The notes under the pieces: generated by a model
What the model was told of the DNA's origin: nothing
The model's input: the letters and a program-made list of their open reading frames with translations, nothing else
The model's database searches: none
Part shown: positions 17,903-26,832 of the stretch, in pieces
Layout: each line of letters opens with the position of its first letter
Numbering within the stretch: position 1 is the stretch's first letter
NCBI RefSeq assembly: GCF_001427585.1
Contig: NZ_LMGY01000020.1
Coordinates: 124,001 to 188,000 of the forward strand
Direction of reading: 5' to 3'
Length of the DNA stretch: 64,000 nt
Source of the DNA: Pseudoxanthomonas sp. Root630
GTDB taxonomy: Bacteria > Pseudomonadota > Gammaproteobacteria > Xanthomonadales > Xanthomonadaceae
Made by a program: the position numbers and the translations under genes

Positions 17903-19451
17903 AGAACTCACCGTCCGCCTGCGCGCGCGTTCGGGCTGGGAAGCCATCGAGCTGGGCATGGCGCTGGTGCGCCGGCATGCCGCGGCGATCTGGAAGCCCT
18001 GGTTGTGGCTGACGCTGCCGGTGTTCATCGCGCTCAACCTGGGCGCGTGGTGGCTGGACATGTTCTGGCTGGCCGCGCTGCTGATGTGGTGGCTGAAGCC
18101 CGCGTTCGACCGCGTGCCGCTCTACGTCATCTCGCGCGCCGTGTTCGGCAGCGTGCCGGATACCCGCGATACGTTGCGCGCGCAACGCCAGTGGGGCCTG
18201 CGGACGATGTTGCACCTGCTCACATGGCGCCGCCTCAGCCCGGTGCGTTCCCTCTACCTGCCGATCGACCTGCTGGAAGGCGTGCAGGGCGAACGCCTCG
18301 GGCAGCGCCGTCGCGTGCTGGGCGGCCAGGCCTACGGCACCGCCTTCCTGCTGACGCTGGCCTGCCAGATGTTCACCCTGGTGCTCGTGCTGGGCGGCGT
18401 GGTCGCCGTGCTGGTCTACCTGCCGCGGGACCTGCTGCCCGACAGCATGCAGGCGGCCTTCCGGATCATGGCGATCGAATGGCCGGTGTGGCTGCACCTG
18501 GCGTGGAATGCGTTGTTGTGGGCGGCGATCAGCGTGACCGAGCCGTTCTTCATCGGCGCGGGTTTCGGGCTGTACCTCAATCGCCGCACCGAGATCGAAG
18601 CCTGGGACGTGGAAATCGTGTTCCGCAAGCTGCGCGCGCGGCTCGCGGCGGCGGCGCCGGTGCTGCTTGCCGCCGTGCTGCTGGCGGGCCTGCCCGGCCA
18701 TGCCGGTGCGCAGGAACGCCATGGCGCACCGCGGCCGACGGTGCCGGCCACGGAAGCAACGCCCGACAAGCCGACGCCCCCCACATTGCCGATCGTGTTC
18801 GCCGACCAGCGCGTCGACGAGCGGGCCTTCCGCGAGGCGGCCGACCGCGCGTACCGCGACCCGCTGCTGGAACGCAAGCACATCCAGGGAAGCTGGGAGC
18901 CGCGGAAGAAAGCCGAAAAGAAGAAAGACGACGGCCTGCGCGACAACGCCCTCCTGGCGGGCCTGGGCAACGTGCTCGCCTTCATCGGCGAGTGGGGGCT
19001 GTGGCTGGTGGTTGGCGTGCTGGTCCTCGTGCTGCTGGCCACCGCGCGTTACTGGTGGCCGTGGATGCGCGGCATGGGCCGCGCGCCGGCGCCGTACCGC
19101 GAGAGCCCGCAGGTCGAGGCGCTGGTGCTGCCGGAGGCGTTGCCCGATGACATCGCCACCGCCGCGCGCGCGCTGTGGCGCGAAGGGCGTCCGCGGCATG
19201 CGCTGGCGCTGCTCTACCGCGCGAGCGTGGAGAGCATGAGCGCCCGCGCGGAGATCGCGTTGCCGCCGGGCGCGACGGAATCCGAATGCCTGCGCGCCTC
19301 GCGGCGCATGCCGCGGGCCGAGGACCGCCAGGCGTTCGCGCTCATGGTCCGCGTGTGGCAGTACGCGGCGTACGGCCAGCGTCTGCCGGCCGACAACGAA
19401 TTCGATGCGCTGGTGGGCGAACTGCAGCTGCGCTACGGGTGGGCGTCATGA
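17892..19451 (+). CDS. DUF4129 domain-containing membrane protein
   Basis: A 519-residue protein. The N-terminal half has about six membrane helices; a helix near residues 255-275 ends in GLPGHAGAQ, resembling an internal signal-like segment, followed by a charged proline- and lysine-rich linker (KKAEKKKDD), another helix (about 362-380) and the C-terminal DUF4129 domain (ALWREGRPRHALALLYRASV, ...YGQRLPADNEFDALVGEL). The ATG at 17892 overlaps spoIIM by 11 bases and the stop overlaps the DUF4350 start (ATGA). Function unknown; the family travels with MoxR and DUF58 genes. Confidence 0.85.
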   Translation: MRIEELTVRLRARSGWEAIELGMALVRRHAAAIWKPWLWLTLPVFIALNLGAWWLDMFWLAALLMWWLKPAFDRVPLYVISRAVFGSVPDTRDTLRAQRQWGLRTMLHLLTWRRLSPVRSLYLPIDLLEGVQGERLGQRRRVLGGQAYGTAFLLTLACQMFTLVLVLGGVVAVLVYLPRDLLPDSMQAAFRIMAIEWPVWLHLAWNALLWAAISVTEPFFIGAGFGLYLNRRTEIEAWDVEIVFRKLRARLAAAAPVLLAAVLLAGLPGHAGAQERHGAPRPTVPATEATPDKPTPPTLPIVFADQRVDERAFREAADRAYRDPLLERKHIQGSWEPRKKAEKKKDDGLRDNALLAGLGNVLAFIGEWGLWLVVGVLVLVLLATARYWWPWMRGMGRAPAPYRESPQVEALVLPEALPDDIATAARALWREGRPRHALALLYRASVESMSARAEIALPPGATESECLRASRRMPRAEDRQAFALMVRVWQYAAYGQRLPADNEFDALVGELQLRYGWAS

Positions 19452-20647
19452 CCGCCGCGCGTCGCAATGGCCGCATCGTCGGTGGCGGCCTGGTCGTGTC
19501 GTTCGTGCTGCTGGCGCTGGTGGTGATCTGGTTCCGCCACACGTACGTCCGCGTGGAGAAGACGCTGTACCTGCCGCCCAGTGGCGAAGCGGCGTACAAC
19601 CCGCTCTACGCGCTGGCCCGCACGCTCGAGGCCGATGGGGTCGAGGTCAACGCGCGCCAACGCCTGATGCTGGACGACAACGCGCTCGGCGCGCGCGACA
19701 CGCTGCTGCTGTTCAACGATCCGCGTGCGCTGTCGCCGACCGAAACCGAGCGGTTGCTCGCATGGGTGGAGCAGGGCGGACACCTGATCGTGCGCACGCC
19801 GATGCGCAGTTTCGAGGACGGCCTGGCCGACGGCGACGTCCCGCACACGGAACTGCTGGACCAGCTCTCCGTATGGCTGGTCGAGGAAGATCCCGATTGC
19901 GAGGCCTTCCAGGTGGAAGGCGAAGGCCATCACGTCGAGTTCTGCCGGGGCCGCCGCTTCGCGTTCGACGGCGTGGTGCCCGAGCTCTCGTGGGGCAATC
20001 TGCAGGCGGGCTACGTCTACGCGCGCGTGGCGCATGGACGTGGCAAGGTCGATGTCCTGGCCGACCTGGATTTCCTGGTGAACACGGGCGAACGCGGGGG
20101 CATGGACGGATCGGTCGAAGCCGCCCCCGAGGGCGGGCTGCGCGACGGCCCCCATCGCGCGTTGGCGCGACAGGTGCTGGCCCCCAACTACGGCCGGGGC
20201 ACCATGCACCTGGTCTATGCGGCGGAGATGCCCACGCTATGGCGCACGCTGCTGCTGCGCGGCTGGATGGTGTGGATTCCGCTGATGCTCGCGCTGGCCG
20301 CCTGGCTGTGGATGCGCATGCAGCGCTTCGGTCCGCCCGTGCCGTCGCCGGCCGGCGAGCGTCGGTCGCTGCTGGAGCACGTGCGCGCCAGCGGCGAACA
20401 CCTCTACCGCTATGGCCGGGGCGTGATGCTGTACAGCGCGGTGCGCCAGGCGTTCCTCGCGCAGCTGCGCCGGCGCGATCCCGTCGCTGCCGCACTCAGC
20501 GGCGACCCCCAGATCGAGGCCGTCGCTGCACGCACCGGCCTTCCCGCCGAGCGCATCCGCACGGCCCTCAACGCGCCCGCCTCGCACGACCGGAAGGCGT
20601 TCCGCGACCGTATTTCCCTGCTGATCCAACTGAGAAACCGCCTATGA
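19448..20647 (+). CDS. DUF4350 domain-containing membrane protein
   Basis: A 399-residue protein with one N-terminal helix (about 11-28), a periplasmic DUF4350 domain (SGEAAYNPLYALARTLEADG, TLLLFNDPRALSPTETERLLAWVEQGGHLIV) and a second helix near 275-295 followed by a cytoplasmic tail. DUF4350 has a GATase-like (class-I amidotransferase) fold; no catalytic Cys is obvious, so a sugar- or ligand-binding role is more likely. Coupled by ATGA to genes on both sides. Confidence 0.85.
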   Translation: MTAARRNGRIVGGGLVVSFVLLALVVIWFRHTYVRVEKTLYLPPSGEAAYNPLYALARTLEADGVEVNARQRLMLDDNALGARDTLLLFNDPRALSPTETERLLAWVEQGGHLIVRTPMRSFEDGLADGDVPHTELLDQLSVWLVEEDPDCEAFQVEGEGHHVEFCRGRRFAFDGVVPELSWGNLQAGYVYARVAHGRGKVDVLADLDFLVNTGERGGMDGSVEAAPEGGLRDGPHRALARQVLAPNYGRGTMHLVYAAEMPTLWRTLLLRGWMVWIPLMLALAAWLWMRMQRFGPPVPSPAGERRSLLEHVRASGEHLYRYGRGVMLYSAVRQAFLAQLRRRDPVAAALSGDPQIEAVAARTGLPAERIRTALNAPASHDRKAFRDRISLLIQLRNRL

Positions 20648-21645
20648 ACGACGAGACCGCCGCTGCGCCTCCCGCGCTCCCGCCGACGCCCGGCAACGCG
20701 TTGTCGGCCCGCGCCGACGCCGTGCGCGACGAAGTGGCCAAGGCCTTCATCGGCCAGGCCGACGTGCTGGACCAGATCCTGATCGCCCTGCTCGCCGGCG
20801 GCCACGTGCTGATCGAGGGCGTGCCCGGCCTCGGCAAGACGCTGCTGGTACGCGCGCTGGCGCAGGCGCTGGAACTGACCTACGCGCGCGTCCAGTTCAC
20901 CCCCGACCTGATGCCGAGCGACGTCAGCGGGCATGCGGTGTACGACCCGAAGACCGAGAGCTTCAAGATCCGTCGTGGCCCGGTGTTCACCAACATCCTG
21001 CTCGCCGACGAGATCAACCGCGCGCCGGCCAAGACCCAGGCCGCGTTGCTCGAAGTGATGCAGGAAGGCCAGGTGACCATCGAGGGCAAGTCCTTCGAAC
21101 TCTCGCCGCCCTTCATCACCCTGGCCACGCAGAACCCGGTGGAGCAGGAAGGCACCTATCCGCTGCCGGAAGCGCAGCTGGACCGCTTCCTGCTGAAGGT
21201 GCTGATCGACTACCCCGCGCTGGAGGACGAGAAGCGCATGGTCGATGCGATCACCACCGGCCGCACCGCCGCCGACTTCGACCTGTCGAAGGTCAAGCGC
21301 GTGCTGGGGCCGGACGACATCATCGCGATGCAGCGCGACACCGCCGCCGTGCAGGTGGACGAACAGGTGATCGACTACGCCGTGCGCATCGTCGCCGCGA
21401 CGCGCAAGTGGCCGGGCATCGCACTGGGTGCGGGTCCGCGCGGCAGCCTGGCGCTGGTGCGCGCGGCGCGCGCGCAGGCCGTGCTGCAGGGGCGCGACTT
21501 CGTCACGCCCGACGACATCCGCGACATCGCGCGGCCGGCGTTGCGCCACCGCATCACCCTGGCCCCGGAACTGCAGATCGAGGGCCAGTCGCCCGACGAC
21601 GCCCTGCGCGCGCTGCTCGCCAAAGTGGATGCGCCGCGGAAATGA
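20644..21645 (+). CDS. MoxR family AAA+ ATPase
   Basis: A 333-residue AAA+ chaperone. Walker A GVPGLGKT lies at residues 59-66, Walker B is ILLADEIN, the sensor-1 segment is TLATQNPVEQEGTYPLPEAQLDRF, and sensor 2 lies in GPRGSLALVRAARA. The MRP-type sequence and the following DUF58 gene place it in the MRP subfamily, whose members are thought to help vWA-domain partners assemble. It is coupled to the DUF4350 gene by ATGA and separated from the DUF58 gene by 52 bases. Confidence 0.93.
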   Translation: MNDETAAAPPALPPTPGNALSARADAVRDEVAKAFIGQADVLDQILIALLAGGHVLIEGVPGLGKTLLVRALAQALELTYARVQFTPDLMPSDVSGHAVYDPKTESFKIRRGPVFTNILLADEINRAPAKTQAALLEVMQEGQVTIEGKSFELSPPFITLATQNPVEQEGTYPLPEAQLDRFLLKVLIDYPALEDEKRMVDAITTGRTAADFDLSKVKRVLGPDDIIAMQRDTAAVQVDEQVIDYAVRIVAATRKWPGIALGAGPRGSLALVRAARAQAVLQGRDFVTPDDIRDIARPALRHRITLAPELQIEGQSPDDALRALLAKVDAPRK

Positions 21646-21697
21646 GCCTGTGCCGCATCCGTGACGCCATGGCGCGCGCAGCGGGCGGATCGCGCGC

Positions 21698-22996
21698 GTG
21701 AGGCCTGCGCCGCTCCTGATCCTGCTGCTGGCCGGCTGGGGCTTGGCCGGACTCGCCGTGCCGTTCCTCGGCTGGCCGTTGTGGCAATGGCAGGTGGCCG
21801 GCGCCGTCCTCGCCGTGGTGGCCGCGTTCGATGCCTGGTGGTTGCGCGGACGGCCCACGCCCGAGGTGGTGCGTGAAGTCCCCGAGGCGCTGCCGCTGGG
21901 GATCGAGCGCGAGGTCGGGTTGCAGCTGGAATCCCACGTGCGGCAGCGGGTGGAGGTGTTCGACCTGCATCCCGGCGGCTGGGTGGCGTCCGGGCTGCCG
22001 CACCGCCTGCAGTTGGCGCCGCTGTCGGCCACGCGCATCACCTACCGCCTGCAACCGAATGCGCGCGGCGATGCCACCTTCGATGGCGTGATGCTGCGCC
22101 TGCGGTCCCTGCTGTGGCTGTGGCGGCACGTACGCGTGGCCGGCGCGCCGCAGCGCGTGCGGGTGTATCCGAACTTCGCCCCGCTGACGCGCTTCGCGCT
22201 GTTCAGTGCCGAACAGGCGTCGCGCCTGGTGGGTGCGCACCTCAAGCGTCGGCGCGGCGAAGGCACCGACTTCCACCAGATGCGCGAGTACCGCGTCGGC
22301 GACAGCCTGCGCCAGATCGACTGGAAGGCGACCGCGCGCTCGCGCAAGTTGATCTCGCGCGAATACCAGGACGAGAAGAACCAGCAGCTGGTGATGCTGA
22401 TCGACACCGGCCGCCGCATGATGGCGCGCGAGGACGCGCTGGGCCATTTCGACCACGTGCTCAACGCGTCGCTGGTGGTGTCCTACCTGGCGCTGCGGCA
22501 GGGCGATGGCGTGGGCCTGCTTGCGGCGGGCGGGGATCGCCGCTGGGTGGCGCCGCAGCGGGGCATGGGCGCCATCGACACGTTGCTGCGCGCGAGCTAC
22601 GACCTGCAGCCGCGCGCCGTCGCCACCGATTACCTGGCCGCGGCGACCGAATTGAGCCTGCGCCAGCGTCGTCGCTCCTTGGTCATGCTGGTCACCAACG
22701 TGCGCGACGAGGACATCGAAGACCTGCTGGCGGCCGTGCGCCTGCTCCAGCGCCGCCACCTGGTCTGCGTGGCGAGCCTGCGCGAGACCTCGCTGGACGA
22801 CGCCCTCGGCGACGAGGTGCGCGACCTGCAGGGCGCGATCCATGCCGGTGCCGTCGCGCGCTACCTGGAACAGCGCAAGGCCGCGCACGAAGCGCTGCGC
22901 AGCCATCGGGTGATGGTGCTGGATGTGACCAGCGACGAGCTGCCCGCCGCCCTGGTGGAACGCTACCTGGCGGTGAAGCGGGACGGCGTGCTGTAG
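21698..22996 (+). CDS. DUF58 domain-containing protein (vWA-like partner of MoxR)
   Basis: A 432-residue protein with two N-terminal helices (about 4-20 and 28-47), a periplasmic beta-rich part and the DUF58 domain (GTDFHQMREYRVGDSLRQIDWK). The following vWA-like region has D236 in LIDTGRRMM, so the usual DxSxS metal-site motif is degenerate. Start codon is GTG at 21698. It follows the MoxR gene, as in most genomes. Its stop TAG overlaps a possible GTG start of the DUF4380 gene by one base. Confidence 0.9.
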   Translation: MRPAPLLILLLAGWGLAGLAVPFLGWPLWQWQVAGAVLAVVAAFDAWWLRGRPTPEVVREVPEALPLGIEREVGLQLESHVRQRVEVFDLHPGGWVASGLPHRLQLAPLSATRITYRLQPNARGDATFDGVMLRLRSLLWLWRHVRVAGAPQRVRVYPNFAPLTRFALFSAEQASRLVGAHLKRRRGEGTDFHQMREYRVGDSLRQIDWKATARSRKLISREYQDEKNQQLVMLIDTGRRMMAREDALGHFDHVLNASLVVSYLALRQGDGVGLLAAGGDRRWVAPQRGMGAIDTLLRASYDLQPRAVATDYLAAATELSLRQRRRSLVMLVTNVRDEDIEDLLAAVRLLQRRHLVCVASLRETSLDDALGDEVRDLQGAIHAGAVARYLEQRKAAHEALRSHRVMVLDVTSDELPAALVERYLAVKRDGVL

Positions 22997-23004
22997 TGGC
23001 ACGC

Positions 23005-24033
23005 ATGCGTACGAAGGCGATTCCCCTGCTCGTGATGGCGGTCTGCGCGCCGGTCTTCGCGGCCGATGCCGCGGATGTCGAACGCATCCGCCTGCAGTCC
23101 CGTGATGCGGTGCTCGAAGTCACGCCGGCGCTGGGTGGACGCGTGCTCGCCTTCGGCCTGGCCGGGCGTCCGAACCTGATCAAGGTCGGCGATCCCGTCG
23201 TGTCGCAGCCGACGCCCGAGGTGTCGGCGACCGCGGACGATATCGGCTACCTCGGCCACGATGTCTGGCTGGGCCCGCAGAGCGGCTGGTGGTCCGATCA
23301 ACACGTGAATCCTGCGCGCCGCGCCGCGCGCGCCGTATGGCCGCCGGACCCCTACCTGGCGTTCGCACAGACCCGGGTGGTGGCGCAGTCGCCGGAGCGG
23401 CTGGTGCTGGAAGGCGTCGACAGCCCGGTCACCGGCGTGCGGCTGCTGAAGTCGTTCGCCTTCGATCCCGCCGATCCGGCCACCCTCGAAGTCACCGCGC
23501 TCGCGCGCAACATCCGCGACCGCTCCATTGCACGCGACCTCTGGTTCAACACCCGCACCTCGGCCGCCACGCGCGTCTACGTGCCGGTCGCCGATGTCGC
23601 CGACGTCCGCGTCGAAGCCGTGAAAGCGATGGCGCCCGCGTGGCGCATCGACGCGGGGGTGTTCTCCTTCCTGCCGCCATCGACGGCGAGCACCGCGCGG
23701 CGCGGCAAGGTGCTGTTGCAGCCCTCGGCGGGATGGATGGCCGGGTTCGCCCATGGCCAGGCGTTCGTCATCCGGTTCGATCATCGGCCGCGCCGCGACA
23801 TCCATCCGCAGCAGGGGCAGGTGGAGCTCTACCTCGACCACGGCGCGGACATCGCCGCCGGCCTGCTGGAGATGGAAGTGCATGCGCCATACCGCACGCT
23901 GGCGCCGGGCGAGGCCATGCAGGCGCGCGAGCGCTGGACCGTGCTGCCGTATGACGGCGCGGATACGCCGCAGGCGCACCTCGCTTTCCTGTGCGGCCGC
24001 ATGCAGGTGTGCGCGGCACCCGCGGCGGACTGA
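23005..24033 (+). CDS. DUF4380 domain-containing secreted protein
   Basis: A 342-residue exported protein (signal peptide ending PVFAAD, about residue 18). The DUF4380 segment LQSRDAVLEVTPALGGRVLAFGLAGRPN resembles the galactose-mutarotase fold of aldose epimerases. No clear catalytic His/Glu set is visible. The start may also be GTG at 22996, overlapping the DUF58 stop. It closes the RDD-SpoIIM-MoxR operon and ends 4 bases from the convergent ThuA gene. Function unknown; sugar binding is a guess from the fold. Confidence 0.8.
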   Translation: MRTKAIPLLVMAVCAPVFAADAADVERIRLQSRDAVLEVTPALGGRVLAFGLAGRPNLIKVGDPVVSQPTPEVSATADDIGYLGHDVWLGPQSGWWSDQHVNPARRAARAVWPPDPYLAFAQTRVVAQSPERLVLEGVDSPVTGVRLLKSFAFDPADPATLEVTALARNIRDRSIARDLWFNTRTSAATRVYVPVADVADVRVEAVKAMAPAWRIDAGVFSFLPPSTASTARRGKVLLQPSAGWMAGFAHGQAFVIRFDHRPRRDIHPQQGQVELYLDHGADIAAGLLEMEVHAPYRTLAPGEAMQARERWTVLPYDGADTPQAHLAFLCGRMQVCAAPAAD

Positions 24034-24037
24034 AGCC

Positions 24038-24814
24038 TCAGCGCGCTGCGTCGATGCCCTTGCCGGTCGCGGCCCACCAGAGGCCGCCGTACAGGTGTTC
24101 CAGGTACAGCGGATCGTCGTACAGCGCCGGTGTGTGGCCCAGTGCCGTCACGAACACGCGCCCGCCGTCATAGCGGTGGTACCACGCCACGGGATGGTGC
24201 TCGCCCATGCCCTTGGCGGTCTGCCCGGGCCAGATGCGGGAGGGGTCGTACGTCGCTTCGTCCACGCTCAGCACCGTGCGCAGGCCGCGCGTGACCGGCG
24301 CGTTGAACTCGTACCACTCGTCCGTCCACACCCAGCGCGCGGGCAGGCCGAAGGCCGCGGGGAACGCGGCATCCTCCACGCGCACGGTCGCCGTCTGCAC
24401 CATCGGATGGATGCGGAACGTGCGGCCGATCAGGCGTTCGAACCACGGCCACTCGCCCGGCGGGTTGAAGATCAGGGCGCGATGCACCGCGACCACGCCG
24501 CCGCCCTTGCGCAGGTACGTTTCGAAGTTCGTGCGCTGCGCGCCCTTCAGTTCATCGCCCGGCGTGTTGAGCAGCACGATCGCGGCGTACGGCGACAGAT
24601 CGCCATCGAAGGGCGCGCTGTTCCAGGACCAGGTCAGGTCGAAGCCATGCCGCTGCGCCATGCGCTCGAACTGCGGTTTGGCGACCACGGCGTAATCGTG
24701 GTGGTAGCGGTTGGGGATGGCCACCACCAGCACCTTGAACTGGCCCTGGGCGAGAGCGATGCCCGGCAGCAGGGCCGCCAGGCAAGCGAGGAGGATCAGC
24801 AGGCGTCGGGTCAT
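24038..24814 (-). CDS. ThuA domain-containing secreted protein
   Basis: A 258-residue protein with a signal peptide (about residues 1-22, ending ALAQ). It has the ThuA fold, a flavodoxin/GATase-like domain: RYHHDYAVVAKPQFERMA, LLNTPGDELKGAQRTNFETYLRKGGGVVAVH, and the conserved VTALGHTPALY...HLYGGLWWAATG end. ThuA proteins are linked to trehalose or other sugar use, and many are periplasmic. Monocistronic as far as can be seen. Confidence 0.88.
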   Translation of the reverse strand: MTRRLLILLACLAALLPGIALAQGQFKVLVVAIPNRYHHDYAVVAKPQFERMAQRHGFDLTWSWNSAPFDGDLSPYAAIVLLNTPGDELKGAQRTNFETYLRKGGGVVAVHRALIFNPPGEWPWFERLIGRTFRIHPMVQTATVRVEDAAFPAAFGLPARWVWTDEWYEFNAPVTRGLRTVLSVDEATYDPSRIWPGQTAKGMGEHHPVAWYHRYDGGRVFVTALGHTPALYDDPLYLEHLYGGLWWAATGKGIDAAR

Positions 24815-24893
24815 GCCGTGATGCTAACGGTCGGTGCCGCACACGGCACGCGTGCAGCTATTCCGATTCGCGCCGCGGGTATGCGGTTATCGC

Positions 24894-25247
24894 CTAGGCG
24901 GGTGCGCGGGCCGCCTGCATCGCCTTGCTGGCGCCCCAGGCCAGCATCACCAGGCCCGCCGCGGACACTACGCCGAGCAGCATGCCGACCGCGCCGAACA
25001 GCGACACCATCCCGCTGATCGAGCTGTAGCCATCGGCGGCGCTGTGGATCAGCCAGGCCTGCCAGACGCTCATCAGGCCGCGCAGGACGGTCGCCGCCAG
25101 CATCAGTCCCGTGCCCGCCAACGCGAGCGTGCGGCCCGGCGCGGCGGGTGCCCACATCAGCAGCATCGCGACGCCGGCCACGCAGGCCAGCAGTTCGGGA
25201 AGCTGGTAGCCCAGCATCGTCAGCAGTTGGGTGAGGAAGCCGTCCAT
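24894..25247 (-). CDS. Small integral membrane protein, unknown function
   Basis: A 117-residue protein with about four hydrophobic helices (residues 14-34, 38-60, 78-98 and 95-112, approximate). No family recognised. It follows a second small membrane protein gene by 3 bases, so the two probably form a pair in one transcript and may work together. Confidence 0.65.
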   Translation of the reverse strand: MDGFLTQLLTMLGYQLPELLACVAGVAMLLMWAPAAPGRTLALAGTGLMLAATVLRGLMSVWQAWLIHSAADGYSSISGMVSLFGAVGMLLGVVSAAGLVMLAWGASKAMQAARAPA

Positions 25248-25250
25248 GCA

Positions 25251-25610
25251 TCATTCCTTCGTGTGGAGTGGGAATTTGAGCGAACTGACCGTCAACAACG
25301 GGCTTGCCCCGAGCAGTAACAGGAGCGCCGCGTCGCAGGCGGCCAAAGTTTGTTGAGCGTGGTCGAATTCATCGAGACGGTCGAGGGCGACCGCCGCGTT
25401 GATGCCGGCGCCGTGCTCGGCGGCCGACGCAGGTTGCAGCAAGTGAAGGGTCAGTGCGGATTGCCCCCACCCGATCCAAAGCGCATTGGCCCCGAGTGCG
25501 AACAACAGCAAGGCGCTGGCGCGGTTTCGCAGCCTTAGGTGGAGTAGCAGGCAGGCTGCGGGAAACGTCAGCAGGGCGATGGCATAAAGGACCTGGATCC
25601 AAAGATCCAT
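25251..25610 (-). CDS. Small integral membrane protein, unknown function
   Basis: A 119-residue protein with three likely helices (about 3-24, 31-56 and 89-108). No family recognised. It lies 13 bases downstream of aroE and 3 bases upstream of another small membrane protein gene. Codon use looks a little less GC-rich than its neighbours (for example the stretch around 25,340-25,400), a weak sign of recent acquisition or relaxed constraint. Confidence 0.6.
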   Translation of the reverse strand: MDLWIQVLYAIALLTFPAACLLLHLRLRNRASALLLFALGANALWIGWGQSALTLHLLQPASAAEHGAGINAAVALDRLDEFDHAQQTLAACDAALLLLLGASPLLTVSSLKFPLHTKE

Positions 25611-25623
25611 AGCCGGTGTCCCC

Positions 25624-26472
25624 TCAATCCGCCGTCACCAGCACCTTGTCCCTGTCGCGCAGCGCGGCATAGACCGCATCGGTTTCCGGGCGGACGCCGT
25701 GCCAGTGCTCGAACGCTTCGGCGGCCTGTTCGACCAGCATGCCCAGACCGTCAACGGCGTCGTGGCAGCCGGCCGCGCGCGCCCAGGCGAGGAAGGGGAT
25801 GGCCGCTTCGCCGTAGTTGAGGTCCACCGCCAGCGTGCGTGGTGTGGCCAGGCCGAAGGGCAGGGTGAATTCGCCCTGGTCTTGGCGTGCGGCCGAGGTC
25901 GCATTGATGATCAGCGAGAAGTCGCCGAGGTTGCGCAGGTCGTCCCAGTAGCGCGAATGCGCGCGATCCGGTTCGCCCAGCGCATCGGCGAGCGCATCGG
26001 CGCGCTCCGGCGTGCGGTTGACGATGATGAGTTCGCTGACGCCGGCATCCAGCAGGGCCGGGGCGACGCCGCGCGCCGCGCCGCCGGCGCCGATCATCAC
26101 CGCGCGCCGCGCCCGCAGGTCCAGGCCATGGCGGCCGGTCAGGTCGCGCACCAGGCCCGCGCCATCGGTGTTGTCGCCATGCCACTGGCCATCGTTGCGC
26201 GTGAGCGTGTTGACCGCGCCTGCGCGCCGCGCGCGGTCGGTGGCCTGTGCGCAGATCGCGAATGCGGCTTCCTTCAATGGAAGCGTGACGTTGGCGCCCG
26301 CACCGCCGTCACCGGCGAACCGGTCCAGCGTGGCGACGAAGTCGTGCGGTGCGGTGTCGATCGCCGTGTATTCCAGCGCAATGCCGACCTGCCGCGCGAA
26401 GGCCGCGTGGATGCGGGGCGATAACGAATGGGCGACGGGATGGCCGAAGACGGCGTAGCGATGGCTGGACAT
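25624..26472 (-). CDS. aroE: Shikimate dehydrogenase (NADP+)
   Basis: A 282-residue enzyme that reduces 3-dehydroshikimate to shikimate in aromatic amino acid and chorismate synthesis. Substrate residues are visible in HSLSPRIH (near 15-22), NVTLPLKE (catalytic Lys, near 62-69) and DNTDGAG. The NADP site is [14 protein letters not shown] with [10 protein letters not shown]. The C-terminal [17 protein letters not shown] is typical. Its product feeds the chorismate used by the xanB2 product encoded 3.5 kb away. Confidence 0.96.
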   Translation of the reverse strand: MSSHRYAVFGHPVAHSLSPRIHAAFARQVGIALEYTAIDTAPHDFVATLDRFAGDGGAGANVTLPLKEAAFAICAQATDRARRAGAVNTLTRNDGQWHGDNTDGAGLVRDLTGRHGLDLRARRAVMIGAGGAARGVAPALLDAGVSELIIVNRTPERADALADALGEPDRAHSRYWDDLRNLGDFSLIINATSAARQDQGEFTLPFGLATPRTLAVDLNYGEAAIPFLAWARAAGCHDAVDGLGMLVEQAAEAFEHWHGVRPETDAVYAALRDRDKVLVTAD

Positions 26473-26832
26473 GGCATTGGACCCCGTCGGAAAAAGAATG
26501 GGTTGCCGCAGGGGCGCGCCGGGAACCTGGAGGGCCGCTGCCGCTTCGATCCGAGTCTACCGCGCACGGCCGCCGGCTTGACAGGCGGCCGTATCGGGCC
26601 GCACTGTGCCGCCGCCGAAGGGGGCGCCAGGGATCAAGGCGACAGGCAGGCGGGGCTGGGGAGCCCGGCCGCCATCCATCGAACTCTGCAGCTGCGAGGA
26701 CGCTCGCCGACCACAGCGGTCGGACAGGATGCCCACGCACGCGTGCCCTCCGGTCGTATCCGCAACACACCATCCACCCCGCCGGTACCGCAAGGACGCG
26801 GGGACATCACCATGACCGAAAGGGGAAATCCG
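26473..26832. other. Divergent intergenic region, aroE / outer-membrane barrel gene
   Basis: A 360-base region between two divergent genes. A TTGACA hexamer (26578-26583) is a possible -35 box on the plus strand, but no convincing -10 follows at 16-18 bases. A ribosome-binding site AGGGG (26821-26825) serves the barrel gene. No RNA gene or repeat was recognised. Confidence 0.4.

Noticed and set aside
17892-19451. Splitting the DUF4129 protein into two genes because of an internal signal-like segment (GLPGHAGAQ)
   Set aside because: The frame is continuous with no ribosome-binding site or start at the join; family members have this layout with helices on both sides.
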